Source: Natronomonas gomsonensis (GTDB lineage: Archaea; Halobacteriota; Halobacteria; Halobacteriales; Haloarculaceae). From it: a stretch of 64,000 nt of DNA. This document shows, piece by piece, positions 53,754-62,363 of this stretch. The stretch spans positions 930,001-994,000 of the forward strand of contig NZ_JACAWU010000002.1 of NCBI RefSeq assembly GCF_013391635.1. The letters run 5' to 3'. A program made the translations under genes and the position numbers. The notes beneath the pieces are model-generated. The model searched no databases, had not been told where the DNA came from, and saw nothing but the letters and a program-made list of their open reading frames with translations. How positions within the stretch are numbered: the stretch's first letter is position 1; each line of letters begins with the position of its first letter.

Positions 53754-54220
53754 TATTCGTCCTCCTCCTCGCTTTCGAGGATAAGTTCGACGTCGACCTG
53801 CGGGGTGTTCCACTCCGAGGCACGACCGAACGCGCGGGGTTTCTGTCCCGGCGACTCGCCGACCTTGTGGGCCGCGATGTGGGCGATGGTCATCGCCTCA
53901 CCGTCGAAGCCCTGATGGTCGGCGTTGTTGATGGCGTTCTCCAGGAGGTCGAGGAAGGCCTTCGAGGCCTTGTTGGGGTACCGACCCGCGTCCCAGCCCT
54001 CGATGTCGTTTCGGTGGCCGACACCGGAGTTGTGGGACTTGAACGGGACGGACTTCTCCTCGTTGACGACCGCTTCGAGGTACTCGACCGCATCGGAAGC
54101 GGTCTTGCCCTTGATTTCGCGGGCGATCTCCTTGCTGTGCTTGTGGCTCATGTGACGCTCCCGAAGCATGGCTTTCGCCGTTTTGTCGGGGTCGGCGTCG
54201 ACTGAGTAGCTGATTCCCAT
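53753..54220 (-). CDS. rpl22: Ribosomal protein uL22
   Basis: The 155-residue large-subunit tunnel protein has [20 protein letters not shown] and [20 protein letters not shown]. It abuts uS3 (TAATG) and lies two bases from uS19. Confidence 0.95.
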   Translation of the reverse strand: MGISYSVDADPDKTAKAMLRERHMSHKHSKEIAREIKGKTASDAVEYLEAVVNEEKSVPFKSHNSGVGHRNDIEGWDAGRYPNKASKAFLDLLENAINNADHQGFDGEAMTIAHIAAHKVGESPGQKPRAFGRASEWNTPQVDVELILESEEEDE

Positions 54221-54222
54221 GA

Positions 54223-54645
54223 TTATTTGAGCGGGACGAACTTCGAGGAGCGGGTAGCCCCGATGCCCGCCTGTCCGTGTTCGACGGACGAACGCGTGAG
54301 CTGGAACTCGCCGAGATAGTGCCCGATCATCTCGGGTTCTATCTCGACGCGTTCGAAGCTCTGGCCGGTGTAGACGGCGAACGTCAATCCGACGAACTCC
54401 GGCAGGATCGGCATATCCCGCAGGTGGGTTCGAATCGGGTCGTTCGCGGTCTCCTCGGCGCCACGCGAGCGTGCCTTCTCGAGCAGTTTCTGCTTTTCAG
54501 TCGAGAGGCCCCGCTTGATAGTTCGCCGCTGTCGGGCGGGAAGCAGTTCCGCAACCTCGTCGAGTTCCAACTCCTGCAACTCGTCGAGCGTGTGACCACG
54601 GTAGGTGAAGTCACCCTCGTGGCCGATTTGGTATTCCGAACTCAT
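54223..54645 (-). CDS. rps19: Ribosomal protein uS19
   Basis: The 140-residue small-subunit head protein is the archaeal form with an N-terminal extension ([20 protein letters not shown]). The core is [20 protein letters not shown] and [20 protein letters not shown]. It overlaps uL2 by four bases. Confidence 0.95.
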   Translation of the reverse strand: MSSEYQIGHEGDFTYRGHTLDELQELELDEVAELLPARQRRTIKRGLSTEKQKLLEKARSRGAEETANDPIRTHLRDMPILPEFVGLTFAVYTGQSFERVEIEPEMIGHYLGEFQLTRSSVEHGQAGIGATRSSKFVPLK

Positions 54646-55373
54646 TCTCTACCTCCTTTGCCGCCCCGACCGGTCCGCTTGGAGGCGATGTCGCCCACCT
54701 TGCGGCCCGGCGGCGCGTCCCGGGAGATGCTTTTGGGTTTGCCGGGGTGCTGTCGGCCGCCGCCACCGAAGGGGTGGTCGACGGCGTTCATCGCGACACC
54801 GCGGACGCGCGGGTACTTCGTCCCCCGCGATTTCATCTTGTGATGCTTGTTGCCGGCCTTCACGAACGGCTTCTCCGTTCGACCGCCGCCGGCGACCACG
54901 CCGATGGTGGCGCGGCAGTCCGGCGACAGGCGGCGCATCTCGCCACTGGGCAACTGAACGACCGCGGCGTTGCGGTCGTGAGTGAGAAGCGTCGCGTTCA
55001 CGCCGGAAGCGCGTGCGAACTTCCCACCGTCGCCGGCCTGTCGTTCGACGTTACACACCGGAACGCCCTCGGGGATCTCCGCGAGTGGGAGCGTGTTCCC
55101 GGGAGCGATTTCGGCGGAGACGCCGACCTGAATCGTGTCGCCGACGGTGATGCCCTCGGGTGCGAGGACGAGTCGGCGGTCGTCGTCGTCGAACTGCACG
55201 TCGGCGAGCGGCGCACTCCGTGCGGGGTCGTGCTCGATGTCGACGACCTCACCGGAGATGACGTCCGCGTCTTCGACGTTACGGTGCGAGAGGTCCGCCT
55301 TGTAGCGGTGCGACGGCGCCCGGAACGTGGACGTACCGCGACCGCGTCGTTGGCCTTGGATTCGTCGTCCCAT
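54642..55373 (-). CDS. rpl2: Ribosomal protein uL2
   Basis: The 243-residue core large-subunit protein lies near the peptidyl-transferase centre. Conserved are [20 protein letters not shown] and [20 protein letters not shown], which includes the functional His. It lies two bases from uL23. Confidence 0.96.
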   Translation of the reverse strand: MGRRIQGQRRGRGTSTFRAPSHRYKADLSHRNVEDADVISGEVVDIEHDPARSAPLADVQFDDDDRRLVLAPEGITVGDTIQVGVSAEIAPGNTLPLAEIPEGVPVCNVERQAGDGGKFARASGVNATLLTHDRNAAVVQLPSGEMRRLSPDCRATIGVVAGGGRTEKPFVKAGNKHHKMKSRGTKYPRVRGVAMNAVDHPFGGGGRQHPGKPKSISRDAPPGRKVGDIASKRTGRGGKGGRE

Positions 55374-55375
55374 GT

Positions 55376-55624
55376 TCAGAACACCCCGATTCGCGATGCG
55401 ACTTCCTGTGCGTCGTCGTCCTCGGAGAGACGCACGGTCGCTTTCTTCTCACCGTTCATCGTATTCTGCGTGTTGATGGACGCGACGGCCACGTCGAACT
55501 GCGCCTCGATGGCGTCGGCGATCTCGCCTTTGGTGGCTTCGGAGTCACAGATGAACTGCAACTTGTTCTCGAAGTCCATGGCGTTCATCGCTTTCTCGGT
55601 GACGAGCGGGTGTTTCAACGTCAT
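55376..55624 (-). CDS. rpl23: Ribosomal protein uL23
   Basis: The 82-residue tunnel-exit protein starts MTLKHPLVTEKAMNAMDFEN (55624) and ends NGEKKATVRLSEDDDAQEVA plus a short end. The longer open frame upstream overlaps uL4 and was rejected; the chosen start overlaps uL4 by four bases. Confidence 0.95.
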   Translation of the reverse strand: MTLKHPLVTEKAMNAMDFENKLQFICDSEATKGEIADAIEAQFDVAVASINTQNTMNGEKKATVRLSEDDDAQEVASRIGVF

Positions 55625-56367
55625 CGCTCGGCCACCTCCTCGAGGGCGCTCTCGGTCCACAGCGTGAGTCGCCCGGCGTGGGTGCCGGGAGCGAGGTCTT
55701 CGGTGTTGACCTCGGCGGCGGTCGTCACGTCGGCGCCCGCGAGGTTGCGGGCGGCCAGCGAGGGCTCCTCGCTCGTGACGACGAGAATCGACTTCGGCTG
55801 GGTGTACTTCCGTCCGCGGGTCGTCCCGCGGCCGGCACGGACGGACTTGCCGTCCTCGGCGCGCTCGATGTCCGAATAGACGCCGAGTGCTTCCAGCGTT
55901 TCGACGGCCTCCTTCGTCTTCTGGAGGTCCTCGAACTCGTCGGAGACGACGAGCGGAATCTCGAGGTCCCCGTCGAAGTCGTGGCCGCGCTCGGAAACGA
56001 GGTCGCCGTCCGCGGTCGCCGCGATGGCGCTGCGGGTGGCGAGTTTGCGCTCTTTCGTGTTGATGTCGAGTCCGCGGTCCTTCTCGACCTTCGGCGGGTG
56101 TGCCGGTCGGCCGGAGACGGCCTGGGGCACCTCCCGGGCACGCCCGTTCTGTCGGGGGACGTGCGCCATCCCGCGGCCGCTGCCGTGGGATTCCGCCGGG
56201 GTTCGAAGACCCGCGTACTCGTCTGTACCGGAGTCCTGCTGTCGGTTGGCCTGTGCGGCGAGGACGGCGCGCTTGATGAGGTCGGGCCGGAACTGCGTCT
56301 CGAAGACGCCCGGCAGGTCGACCTCGCCCGCGTCGTCGCCGTTCAGGTCACGTACTGTTGCCTTCAT
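55621..56367 (-). CDS. rpl4: Ribosomal protein uL4
   Basis: The 248-residue tunnel protein has ESHGSGRGMAHVPRQNGRAR, the conserved loop, and RKYTQPKSILVVTSEEPSLA. It lies three bases after the uL3 stop. Confidence 0.95.
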   Translation of the reverse strand: MKATVRDLNGDDAGEVDLPGVFETQFRPDLIKRAVLAAQANRQQDSGTDEYAGLRTPAESHGSGRGMAHVPRQNGRAREVPQAVSGRPAHPPKVEKDRGLDINTKERKLATRSAIAATADGDLVSERGHDFDGDLEIPLVVSDEFEDLQKTKEAVETLEALGVYSDIERAEDGKSVRAGRGTTRGRKYTQPKSILVVTSEEPSLAARNLAGADVTTAAEVNTEDLAPGTHAGRLTLWTESALEEVAER

Positions 56368-56370
56368 GGG

Positions 56371-57381
56371 TTATCCCTGATTGGAGACGGTGGAGACGTA
56401 GCGCACCTCGGGGTCGAGGCGCGGTTGGTCGGCAGGTCGCACCGCCGGTCGGAAGCGCACGAGGCGCTTGTTCGGACCCGGCAGGGAGCCTTTCACCAGT
56501 GCGTAGGCGCCGTCGACCTCGCCGTAGTTGACGAAGCCACCGTCGGGGGTGACGTCCTCGTCGCCGAGGGCGAGCAGGCGCTTGTTCAGTTCGGTGCGCT
56601 GGTGGTAGCCGGTCTGTCCCTGCTGGGGGACCGTCGACCGGACGCGCGAGGGGTTCCACGGGCCGAGGTTGCCGATACGTCGGCGCCAGCCCTGGCGGGC
56701 GTGTTTGCCCTTCCGCTTCTGGACGCCCCATCGCTTGACGGGACCCTGCGTCCCCTTGCCCTTCGTGATACCCGCGACGTCGGCGTACTCGCCGGCACGG
56801 AACACGTCCGTGGCCGCGTGCTCCCCGCCGTCGTCGACGAGGTCGAGACCGAACTCGAATCGGTCCGCGAGCGAACCGCCGCCGACGCGTGTCTCCATCA
56901 CGTCGGGACGTTTCTTCGGAACGCTCGAAAGCCCGCTCGGGACGGTGTGGGTGATGACCCGCACGTCCGCGAGGTCACCCGCGTCGAGTGCCTCCCGAAT
57001 CTGGCCTTCGGCGTCTCCGGTCTGTTCTTCTGGGACGGACAGTGCCCGTTCGAGGTCCTCGTGGACCTCGTCGGTCCACACCTCGGTCAAGGGGCGCTGT
57101 CCGTACGGCGTGTCTTCGTAAGCTCGGACGGCGACAGCCCGCATCGGTGGCGTCTCGACGACGGTCACCGGGACGGTCTCCTCCTGGCCCTCTCGGGGGG
57201 AGTTGGGCTCGTCGTTGATAGCAACGACGTGGCTCATGCCGGCCTTGTATCCGGCGAAGCCTTGGAGCCCGGGCTGTCCCTCGTCGTCCGGCCAGGAGTT
57301 GAAGCGCGGGACCTCACTGGCCGCACGGCTGCGGGGGCTGAAGCCCATCGAGCCTTTGCGTGGTCTGCTTGGTTGTGGCAT
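56371..57381 (-). CDS. rpl3: Ribosomal protein uL3
   Basis: The 336-residue protein starts MPQPSRPRKGSMGFSPRSRA, the archaeal/eukaryotic form. Conserved are AGYKAGMSHVVAINDEPNSP and GITKGKGTQGPVKRWGVQKR. It is the first ribosomal gene of the S10-like series and follows the methyltransferase gene by six bases. Confidence 0.96.
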   Translation of the reverse strand: MPQPSRPRKGSMGFSPRSRAASEVPRFNSWPDDEGQPGLQGFAGYKAGMSHVVAINDEPNSPREGQEETVPVTVVETPPMRAVAVRAYEDTPYGQRPLTEVWTDEVHEDLERALSVPEEQTGDAEGQIREALDAGDLADVRVITHTVPSGLSSVPKKRPDVMETRVGGGSLADRFEFGLDLVDDGGEHAATDVFRAGEYADVAGITKGKGTQGPVKRWGVQKRKGKHARQGWRRRIGNLGPWNPSRVRSTVPQQGQTGYHQRTELNKRLLALGDEDVTPDGGFVNYGEVDGAYALVKGSLPGPNKRLVRFRPAVRPADQPRLDPEVRYVSTVSNQG

Positions 57382-57387
57382 TGTGTC

Positions 57388-58227
57388 TCACTCTAGTGTG
57401 AGGGGCGCGAGCGTGGCAAACACCGCTTCTTCGGTGCGCACGACCTCGCTACCCTGGTTTGGAACCGTATTGAGCCAAAGGTCGAACCGCGCTTTGGGTT
57501 CGTCATCGCTGATGACCTCCTCGCCTGGCTGACAGTCGAGTATCTCCGGCAGTCCCCGTTCGGGGGCGCCGAAGGTGACTGTCAGGCCGTCGGTGGCCGT
57601 CCGCTCGACCAGTTGGTCGAGGCGGTCGACCGTCAACTCCTCACCGTACCGGGAGGCGGCGATGCGCACGCCGGCGTCCGGTCGTGTGAGGGCGTCGTCG
57701 ATGGTCGCGCGTTCCACCGAGAACCCCGGAAGGGGTTCGTCGACGAGTTTCGCGCGAACCGGCCGTCGCGAAGAGACCCTGATGGTGACGCGCTCCCCCT
57801 CCTCGACCGCCATCGATGGCGGGACGGGGAGGGAGATCGGGTGTTGCAGTCCGCAATTGACCCGAACGCGCCCGTCAGATCCGACCTCGGTCACGATTCC
57901 CTGTCTTAACGACCCCGAACCGTCCGATCCGGAGCCGGTCTGTGAGCGGATGCGGAGCGGCGGCAGGATGCCGGCGTACTCCAGTTCGTCCCGCTGGGCC
58001 CACACCTCCTTTCGGAGGTACGGTGCCGTTGCGGCGTACGACAGTACCGTGTCGACGAACCCGTCGCCGAACCGCCCGTCGTCGCCCCCACGGTCGGGGT
58101 AGACGACGAGTCGGTCCACCCGGAAGATGACCGCCGCGCGTGCGACGTAGCCGAGCTTGCGAGTCGCCTCGCGTTTGTCCTCGGCCTCCCGGGTCAAAGA
58201 CGACGGCACGAGTACGCTGCGTGTCAT
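57388..58227 (-). CDS. SPOUT-family RNA methyltransferase (COG2106 type)
   Basis: The 279-residue protein has the SPOUT N-terminal half (VARAAVIFRVDRLVVYPDRG and LSYAATAPYLRKEVWAQRDE) and an OB-like insert (about 100-160). The C-terminal trefoil-knot half (LTVTFGAPERGLPEILD onward) ends FDLWLNTVPNQGSEVVRTEE. The last motif is the usual knot segment that binds S-adenosylmethionine in this family. Its position just before uL3 is conserved in archaea and fits rRNA modification during ribosome assembly. The exact target base is unknown. Confidence 0.85.
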   Translation of the reverse strand: MTRSVLVPSSLTREAEDKREATRKLGYVARAAVIFRVDRLVVYPDRGGDDGRFGDGFVDTVLSYAATAPYLRKEVWAQRDELEYAGILPPLRIRSQTGSGSDGSGSLRQGIVTEVGSDGRVRVNCGLQHPISLPVPPSMAVEEGERVTIRVSSRRPVRAKLVDEPLPGFSVERATIDDALTRPDAGVRIAASRYGEELTVDRLDQLVERTATDGLTVTFGAPERGLPEILDCQPGEEVISDDEPKARFDLWLNTVPNQGSEVVRTEEAVFATLAPLTLE

Positions 58228-58429
58228 GCCGTGTCGCTTCCGTTTCCGTTCACCAGACTGTGCTATCCCTTCAGAATCCTAGCTTAAAAGTATCGCGGTA
58301 TGCACGCGCCGTGTCGGCCGTTGACAGGCGTTTCGGAGTGTGGCGCGTTGCCAAGCGACGGACGGCCACGCAGTCGGCGCTTTCGCAAGCCTTTTATCCA
58401 TCTCCCCGGTACGAGTTGATGCGAAAGGC

Positions 58430-58500
58430 GCGCTGGTAGTGTAGTGGTATCACGTGACCTTGCCATGGTCACAACCGGGGTTCAAATCCCCGCCAGCGCA
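58430..58500 (+). tRNA. tRNA-Gly (anticodon GCC)
   Basis: Acceptor stem GCGCTGG pairs with CCAGCGC, discriminator A. The anticodon arm is GTGACC-TTGCCAT-GGTCAC with anticodon GCC. The T-arm is CGGGG-TTCAAAT-CCCCG. It is 71 bases long with no encoded CCA. It is divergent from the ribosomal operon. A degenerate copy of its 3' end lies at 58638-58667. Confidence 0.95.
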
Positions 58501-58520
58501 TTTCTGTGATGAGCAACACA

Positions 58521-58555
58521 CCGAGTACCGCGAGCGTTAGCGAGCGTGTACTCGG
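58521..58555. terminator. Hairpin after tRNA-Gly
   Basis: CCGAGTAC (58521-58528) pairs with GTACTCGG (58548-58555). The loop contains a tandem CGAGCG-TTAG-CGAGCG. It lies 20 bases after the tRNA and probably ends its transcript. Confidence 0.45.
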
Positions 58556-58637
58556 ACAAACGCGAATCACGAATGCGGTCGGGATTTGAACCCTGGAAGT
58601 CGCAGCGCCGACCGACGGGAGGCGACCGTCTTCCTTT

Positions 58638-58667
58638 GGTTCAACATCCCCCCAGCGGGTTTCTGTA
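58638..58667 (+). repeat. Degenerate copy of the tRNA-Gly 3' end
   Basis: GGTTCAACATCCCCCCAGCG followed by GGTTTCTGT aligns with the real tRNA 3' end plus flank at 58479-58508 (GGTTCAAATCCCCGCCAGCG, CATTTCTGT), with two single-base indels and two substitutions. The pair encloses about 130 bases. This layout is like an attachment-site duplication left by an integrated element that has since been lost. Confidence 0.6.
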
Positions 58668-58671
58668 CCGA

Positions 58672-59565
58672 TTACTCGACGAGATAATCGACGATTTCCT
58701 CGGTCACCACGTCGGGCCGTTCCTGATGCATGAAGTGACCTGCTTCGCGCACGCGCACGACGCGGCAGTCTTCGATGATTTCGCCGGCGTGGTCGAACAG
58801 CGCCGGGCCGATACAGCCGTCGTTCTCGCCGGCCATGGCGAGCGTCGGCGTCTCGACCGGCGGCGTGTCCTCGAGTGAGGGCAGATTGCCGCGAGCCATC
58901 GACGACAGCTGTGGACCGACCGTATCCCGATAGTACTCGACGGCGTGTTCGACCGTCTCACCCGTTCGGAACGTCGCTTTGACCGACTCGATGCGCTCGT
59001 CGGGGTAGTCCCACCCGGGACTCCACAGCCCCCAGAGGAACTCCACGAGAGCGAACTCCCGCCATCGGAGGGCGCGTTCGGGCGCGTCCGGAACCTGGAA
59101 GAACCACATGTACCAACTGCGGAGCAGCTGTCTCGGGTGGTCCAACAGCAACCCTTCGAATCCTGGGGGCACGGCCATCGTGACCATCTTCGAGAACGCC
59201 GCAGAATCGACGCGGTCGGCCGCGTAGGCGGCGACGGCGCCCCAATCGTGGCCGACGAGGACGGCGTCGTCGGGGTCGAAGCGCTCGCCCAGCGCCTCGG
59301 CTAGGGCGACGGCGTCGGCGCCCAGCGCCATCGCCGAGTAGTCGCCGTCCGGTGCGGGGTCGGTCGGGCCGTAGCCGCGCATGTACGGCGCGACGGCGGT
59401 GAAGCCGGCGTCGGCCAAAGCCTCGAGAATCGGTGCCATCGAACCGGCATCGTCGGGGAAGCCGTGCAGACAGACGGCGAGGCGGTCGCCGTCGCCCGCG
59501 CGGAGACACTCGAAAGTGAGGCCGTTGGCGTCGACCGACAGGCGGTCGAACTCGGTGTCGCTCAT
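58672..59565 (-). CDS. Alpha/beta-fold hydrolase, epoxide-hydrolase-like
   Basis: The 297-residue protein has LAVCLHGFPDD (oxyanion loop), APYMRGYGPTDPAPDG, and the nucleophile elbow VLVGHDWGAVAAYAADR, where Asp is the expected nucleophile as in epoxide hydrolases and haloalkane dehalogenases. The C-terminal REAGHFMHQERPDVVTEEIV carries the catalytic His. A cap domain spans about 140-215. It is cytoplasmic and the substrate is unknown. It is divergent from the next gene. Confidence 0.85.
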   Translation of the reverse strand: MSDTEFDRLSVDANGLTFECLRAGDGDRLAVCLHGFPDDAGSMAPILEALADAGFTAVAPYMRGYGPTDPAPDGDYSAMALGADAVALAEALGERFDPDDAVLVGHDWGAVAAYAADRVDSAAFSKMVTMAVPPGFEGLLLDHPRQLLRSWYMWFFQVPDAPERALRWREFALVEFLWGLWSPGWDYPDERIESVKATFRTGETVEHAVEYYRDTVGPQLSSMARGNLPSLEDTPPVETPTLAMAGENDGCIGPALFDHAGEIIEDCRVVRVREAGHFMHQERPDVVTEEIVDYLVE

Positions 59566-59616
59566 GCAGACGGCGTCGGCGGGCGGCTATTTATCCCTTG
59601 GTGCCCTCGCTTCTGT

Positions 59617-59928
59617 ATGAGCGTCGTCGCACTCCTCAGCGTCGCACCGGTCGTCGAAGACAGCATGGCCGCCGAAGTCGCAAACGCCGTCGCCGCCCTC
59701 GACGAGTTCGACGTGTCCTACGAGACCAACCCGATGGGAACCGTCATCGAAGCCGACGACATCGACACGCTGCTCGCGGCGGTCGGCGCCGCACACAAGG
59801 CCGTCGACGCCGACCGTGTAAGCACGTTCCTGAAAATCGACGACAAACGAACCCGCGACCAGCGCGCAAGCGAGAAGGTCGCCGCCGTCGAGCGGGAACT
59901 CGGTCGCGAAGCCAGACGGGAGCGTTAA
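59617..59928 (+). CDS. MTH1187-family thiamine-binding protein
   Basis: The 103-residue ferredoxin-like protein starts MSVVALLSVAPVVEDSMAAE. Conserved are VSYETNPMGTVIEADDIDTL and the C-terminal KIDDKRTRDQRASEKVAAVE, as in the MTH1187/YkoF-related family linked to thiamine or cation binding. I chose the start at ATG 59617 over a longer open frame. The biological role is uncertain. Confidence 0.82.
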   Translation: MSVVALLSVAPVVEDSMAAEVANAVAALDEFDVSYETNPMGTVIEADDIDTLLAAVGAAHKAVDADRVSTFLKIDDKRTRDQRASEKVAAVERELGREARRER

Positions 59929-60018
59929 ATCCCGACGCCACCGACCACGCCCCGCGAACCGACGCGTATCCGGCGCGATAAGGAAAAGGCATATCCCCCG
60001 TCCACCGTACCTTCGAGC

Positions 60019-60597
60019 ATGAGCACACCCCCCGGCGAGTACTACACTGAAGAGCGGTGGAACAACTGGCTCGACCGACTCCGGGACGAGGACATCGACC
60101 CCGAGGACGAGGATTCCGCACGCCTGCTGTTGAACCTCCAGGACGACGCCGCCATCGCCGTCGTGAAAATCGTCGCCGAGTACGAGGACGGCGAAATCGA
60201 CGACGATGCCGCCCTCCAGGAGTTGGCCCGCGTCCGCGACATCGTCCTCTCGGAAGTCGACTTCGAGGACGAAGAAAAGCGCATGCTCATCGACGGCGTC
60301 CAGACCTCGCTGGTCTGTGTCTTCTACGCCGCCGAGGAATACGTCGCCGGCGGCCCACCGGAGGAGGGCTCCGTCACCGAGTACATCCGCGCGGCCGCCG
60401 ACGCCGAAGCCGAAGAGGACGTCGACACCGCACTCGCCTACTGCGCCCAGGCCGGGACGCTCCTGTTCGACGGCGAGTCTCTGGACATGGACATCGCCGA
60501 GGACATCGAGTACGGCCTCGTCGCCGAGTGGGTGAACGGACTGGATTCGCTGGGGACCGCACTCGCTGACCCCGAAGTCATCGACGAAGACGAGTAA
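60019..60597 (+). CDS. DUF2150-family protein
   Basis: The 192-residue acidic helical protein starts STPPGEYYTEERWNNWLDRL and contains ARLLLNLQDDAAIAVVKIVA, typical of the archaeal DUF2150 family. No membrane segment or catalytic motif is visible. The family is widespread in haloarchaea and some methanogens and its function is unknown. It is followed on the same strand by the pilin-like gene, which has its own promoter box. Confidence 0.82.
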   Translation: MSTPPGEYYTEERWNNWLDRLRDEDIDPEDEDSARLLLNLQDDAAIAVVKIVAEYEDGEIDDDAALQELARVRDIVLSEVDFEDEEKRMLIDGVQTSLVCVFYAAEEYVAGGPPEEGSVTEYIRAAADAEAEEDVDTALAYCAQAGTLLFDGESLDMDIAEDIEYGLVAEWVNGLDSLGTALADPEVIDEDE

Positions 60598-60648
60598 CGC
60601 CGCCGAGTTCGGCGTGGTGTTTTTATTCTCGACGTGCGAACCGTCGCT

Positions 60649-62250
60649 ATGACATTCGCCGATGACGAACGTGGTCAGCCAGTCGTCATCGGAGCGTTGC
60701 TGATTTTTACGATACTGATTTTGGCTTTTGCGGGCTATCAGGCGTTCGCCGTCCCTCAGCAGAACGCCGAAACCGAATTCCAACACGAACAGCAGGTACA
60801 GTCAGAGTTCCTCGACATTCGGAACGACATACTGCAGTCTGCAACAGGCGGAACGAGTTCGTTCTCCGAACTCACTCTCGGGACGGACTACACCGCTCGT
60901 CTGCTGGCACTCAACCCACCACCAGCGACCGGCACCGTCGAAACCACAGCCTCCCAGCAGATTTCGGTAGAGGACGGCGGGACAGACATCACGGGCGACG
61001 TTTGTCGAGGACCTGACGAAACTCGGTCACTGGAGTACCGAGCCTCCTACAACGAATTCAGGGGCTATCCGACGTACCGAATCGAGAACACTGTCGCTTA
61101 CCGCCAGTTCGATAACACGGCAAGACCACAATCGGCACAGCGTCTCATTAGCGACGCGAGTATCAATCTCGTCCCGATACAGGGAGAGTTCTCCGAGTCC
61201 GGTATCCAAGCGGAATCTATCGAACCGGTGCCCGGGCGTGTCAAAGCCCAGACCGTCACCGACCCGGTAATCGAGTTACCCACAGAGCTTGACCAAGCGA
61301 CGTGGAACGAGCTACTCGCCGACGAACTCGACAGCGGTGAATCAGCCACAGTCAGCGGTGACACTCTGACACTCGATTTGTCCGGCGAGTACAACCTCGT
61401 CTGTTCTCCTGTGGGAATTAACACTGCGCCACCGGGAGGTGCACGCAACGAAGGCGGATTGTCCGGAGGTACCGGAGATAATGGTCAAATCAACCCCTCC
61501 GGAGCGCAGGACATCTTCCTGACCGACATCTCTCGACAGGGAGGGGGCGGAAGCAGCAATATCGAGTTCAGGTTCGAAAACCGGGGTAGTGAGGACCGAA
61601 CCTTCGAACAGGCACGGTACGTCCTTTATTATGCATCGAACGAGAAGGCACAGCAGGATGTCGAAATCGGGGGAGATACGCTGCAACTCCGAGGCGAGTA
61701 CGTTACACTGTCGAATCCAATCAAAATCGGAGCAGGTGATACAGAAACTGTCGTACTTGATTTCGATGATAATGCTGCTGGAGACTTGATTGGTATCAGT
61801 TTCATTGACGACCGGAACGAGGAGTCTCTGTATCTCGGTGGCAGTGACTCTAGCGGAGGAAGTGGCGGTAGTGGAGGTGGAACGGTACCGGCAGGAAGCG
61901 GGTTTAATTCGGTCTCAGCGAGTGATTTCAATGCTCAAAACAACCGGGACCAGAGCCTGTCTTTTGAATTAAGCGACCAACTTAGCAGTGGAGAAACCGT
62001 CGAAATTGATTTGAGTGAAGCAGTTAATGGTGGAGTTGGCTACTCAAATCCGACTGTAGTCAGTGGTGGGAATGGAGACGTATCATTAAACGGGAATGTA
62101 GTCACGTACAACAGCAACGGAGACCCTCCAAGCACCACGGTTAGCATATCAATTGAGGCAGACGCAAATAAAAACGAAGGTACATACACAGCATACTTCT
62201 CGCACTCCGACAAAATTGAAACTGCGTCAAATAGCTTTACAGTAGGCTAA
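60649..62250 (+). CDS. Pilin-like anchored surface protein
   Basis: The 533-residue protein has an N-terminal charged start and one hydrophobic helix (PVVIGALLIFTILILAFAGY), preceded by DDERGQ, which looks like the archaeal type IV pilin or haloarchaeal surface-protein signal. A large extracellular beta-rich domain follows, with a Gly/Ser linker (GGSGGSGGGTVPAGSG, near residues 400-415) and a small C-terminal domain. The start is backed by a TTTTTATT box at 60620-60627, 25 bases upstream. The DNA from about 61620 on is AT-richer and uses AAT, TTA and AGT codons unlike the rest, suggesting a foreign C-terminal segment. Confidence 0.7.
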   Translation: MTFADDERGQPVVIGALLIFTILILAFAGYQAFAVPQQNAETEFQHEQQVQSEFLDIRNDILQSATGGTSSFSELTLGTDYTARLLALNPPPATGTVETTASQQISVEDGGTDITGDVCRGPDETRSLEYRASYNEFRGYPTYRIENTVAYRQFDNTARPQSAQRLISDASINLVPIQGEFSESGIQAESIEPVPGRVKAQTVTDPVIELPTELDQATWNELLADELDSGESATVSGDTLTLDLSGEYNLVCSPVGINTAPPGGARNEGGLSGGTGDNGQINPSGAQDIFLTDISRQGGGGSSNIEFRFENRGSEDRTFEQARYVLYYASNEKAQQDVEIGGDTLQLRGEYVTLSNPIKIGAGDTETVVLDFDDNAAGDLIGISFIDDRNEESLYLGGSDSSGGSGGSGGGTVPAGSGFNSVSASDFNAQNNRDQSLSFELSDQLSSGETVEIDLSEAVNGGVGYSNPTVVSGGNGDVSLNGNVVTYNSNGDPPSTTVSISIEADANKNEGTYTAYFSHSDKIETASNSFTVG

Positions 62251-62363
62251 TCTGTGGGTTGGGTTCTGTGATTATTCGAATTAACAGGCGACCCCAGACT
62301 AGTTCGACAATCGACGAACCACACGTCGACAAACACTTATACTAAACCACCAACCGAACATCC

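Noticed and set aside
55678-57396. 572-codon open frame on the plus strand
   Set aside because: It is antisense to uL4 and uL3, which are certain; there is no family match.
59587-60786. 399-codon open frame on the minus strand
   Set aside because: It is antisense to the thiamine-binding-type and DUF2150 genes and spans their promoters.
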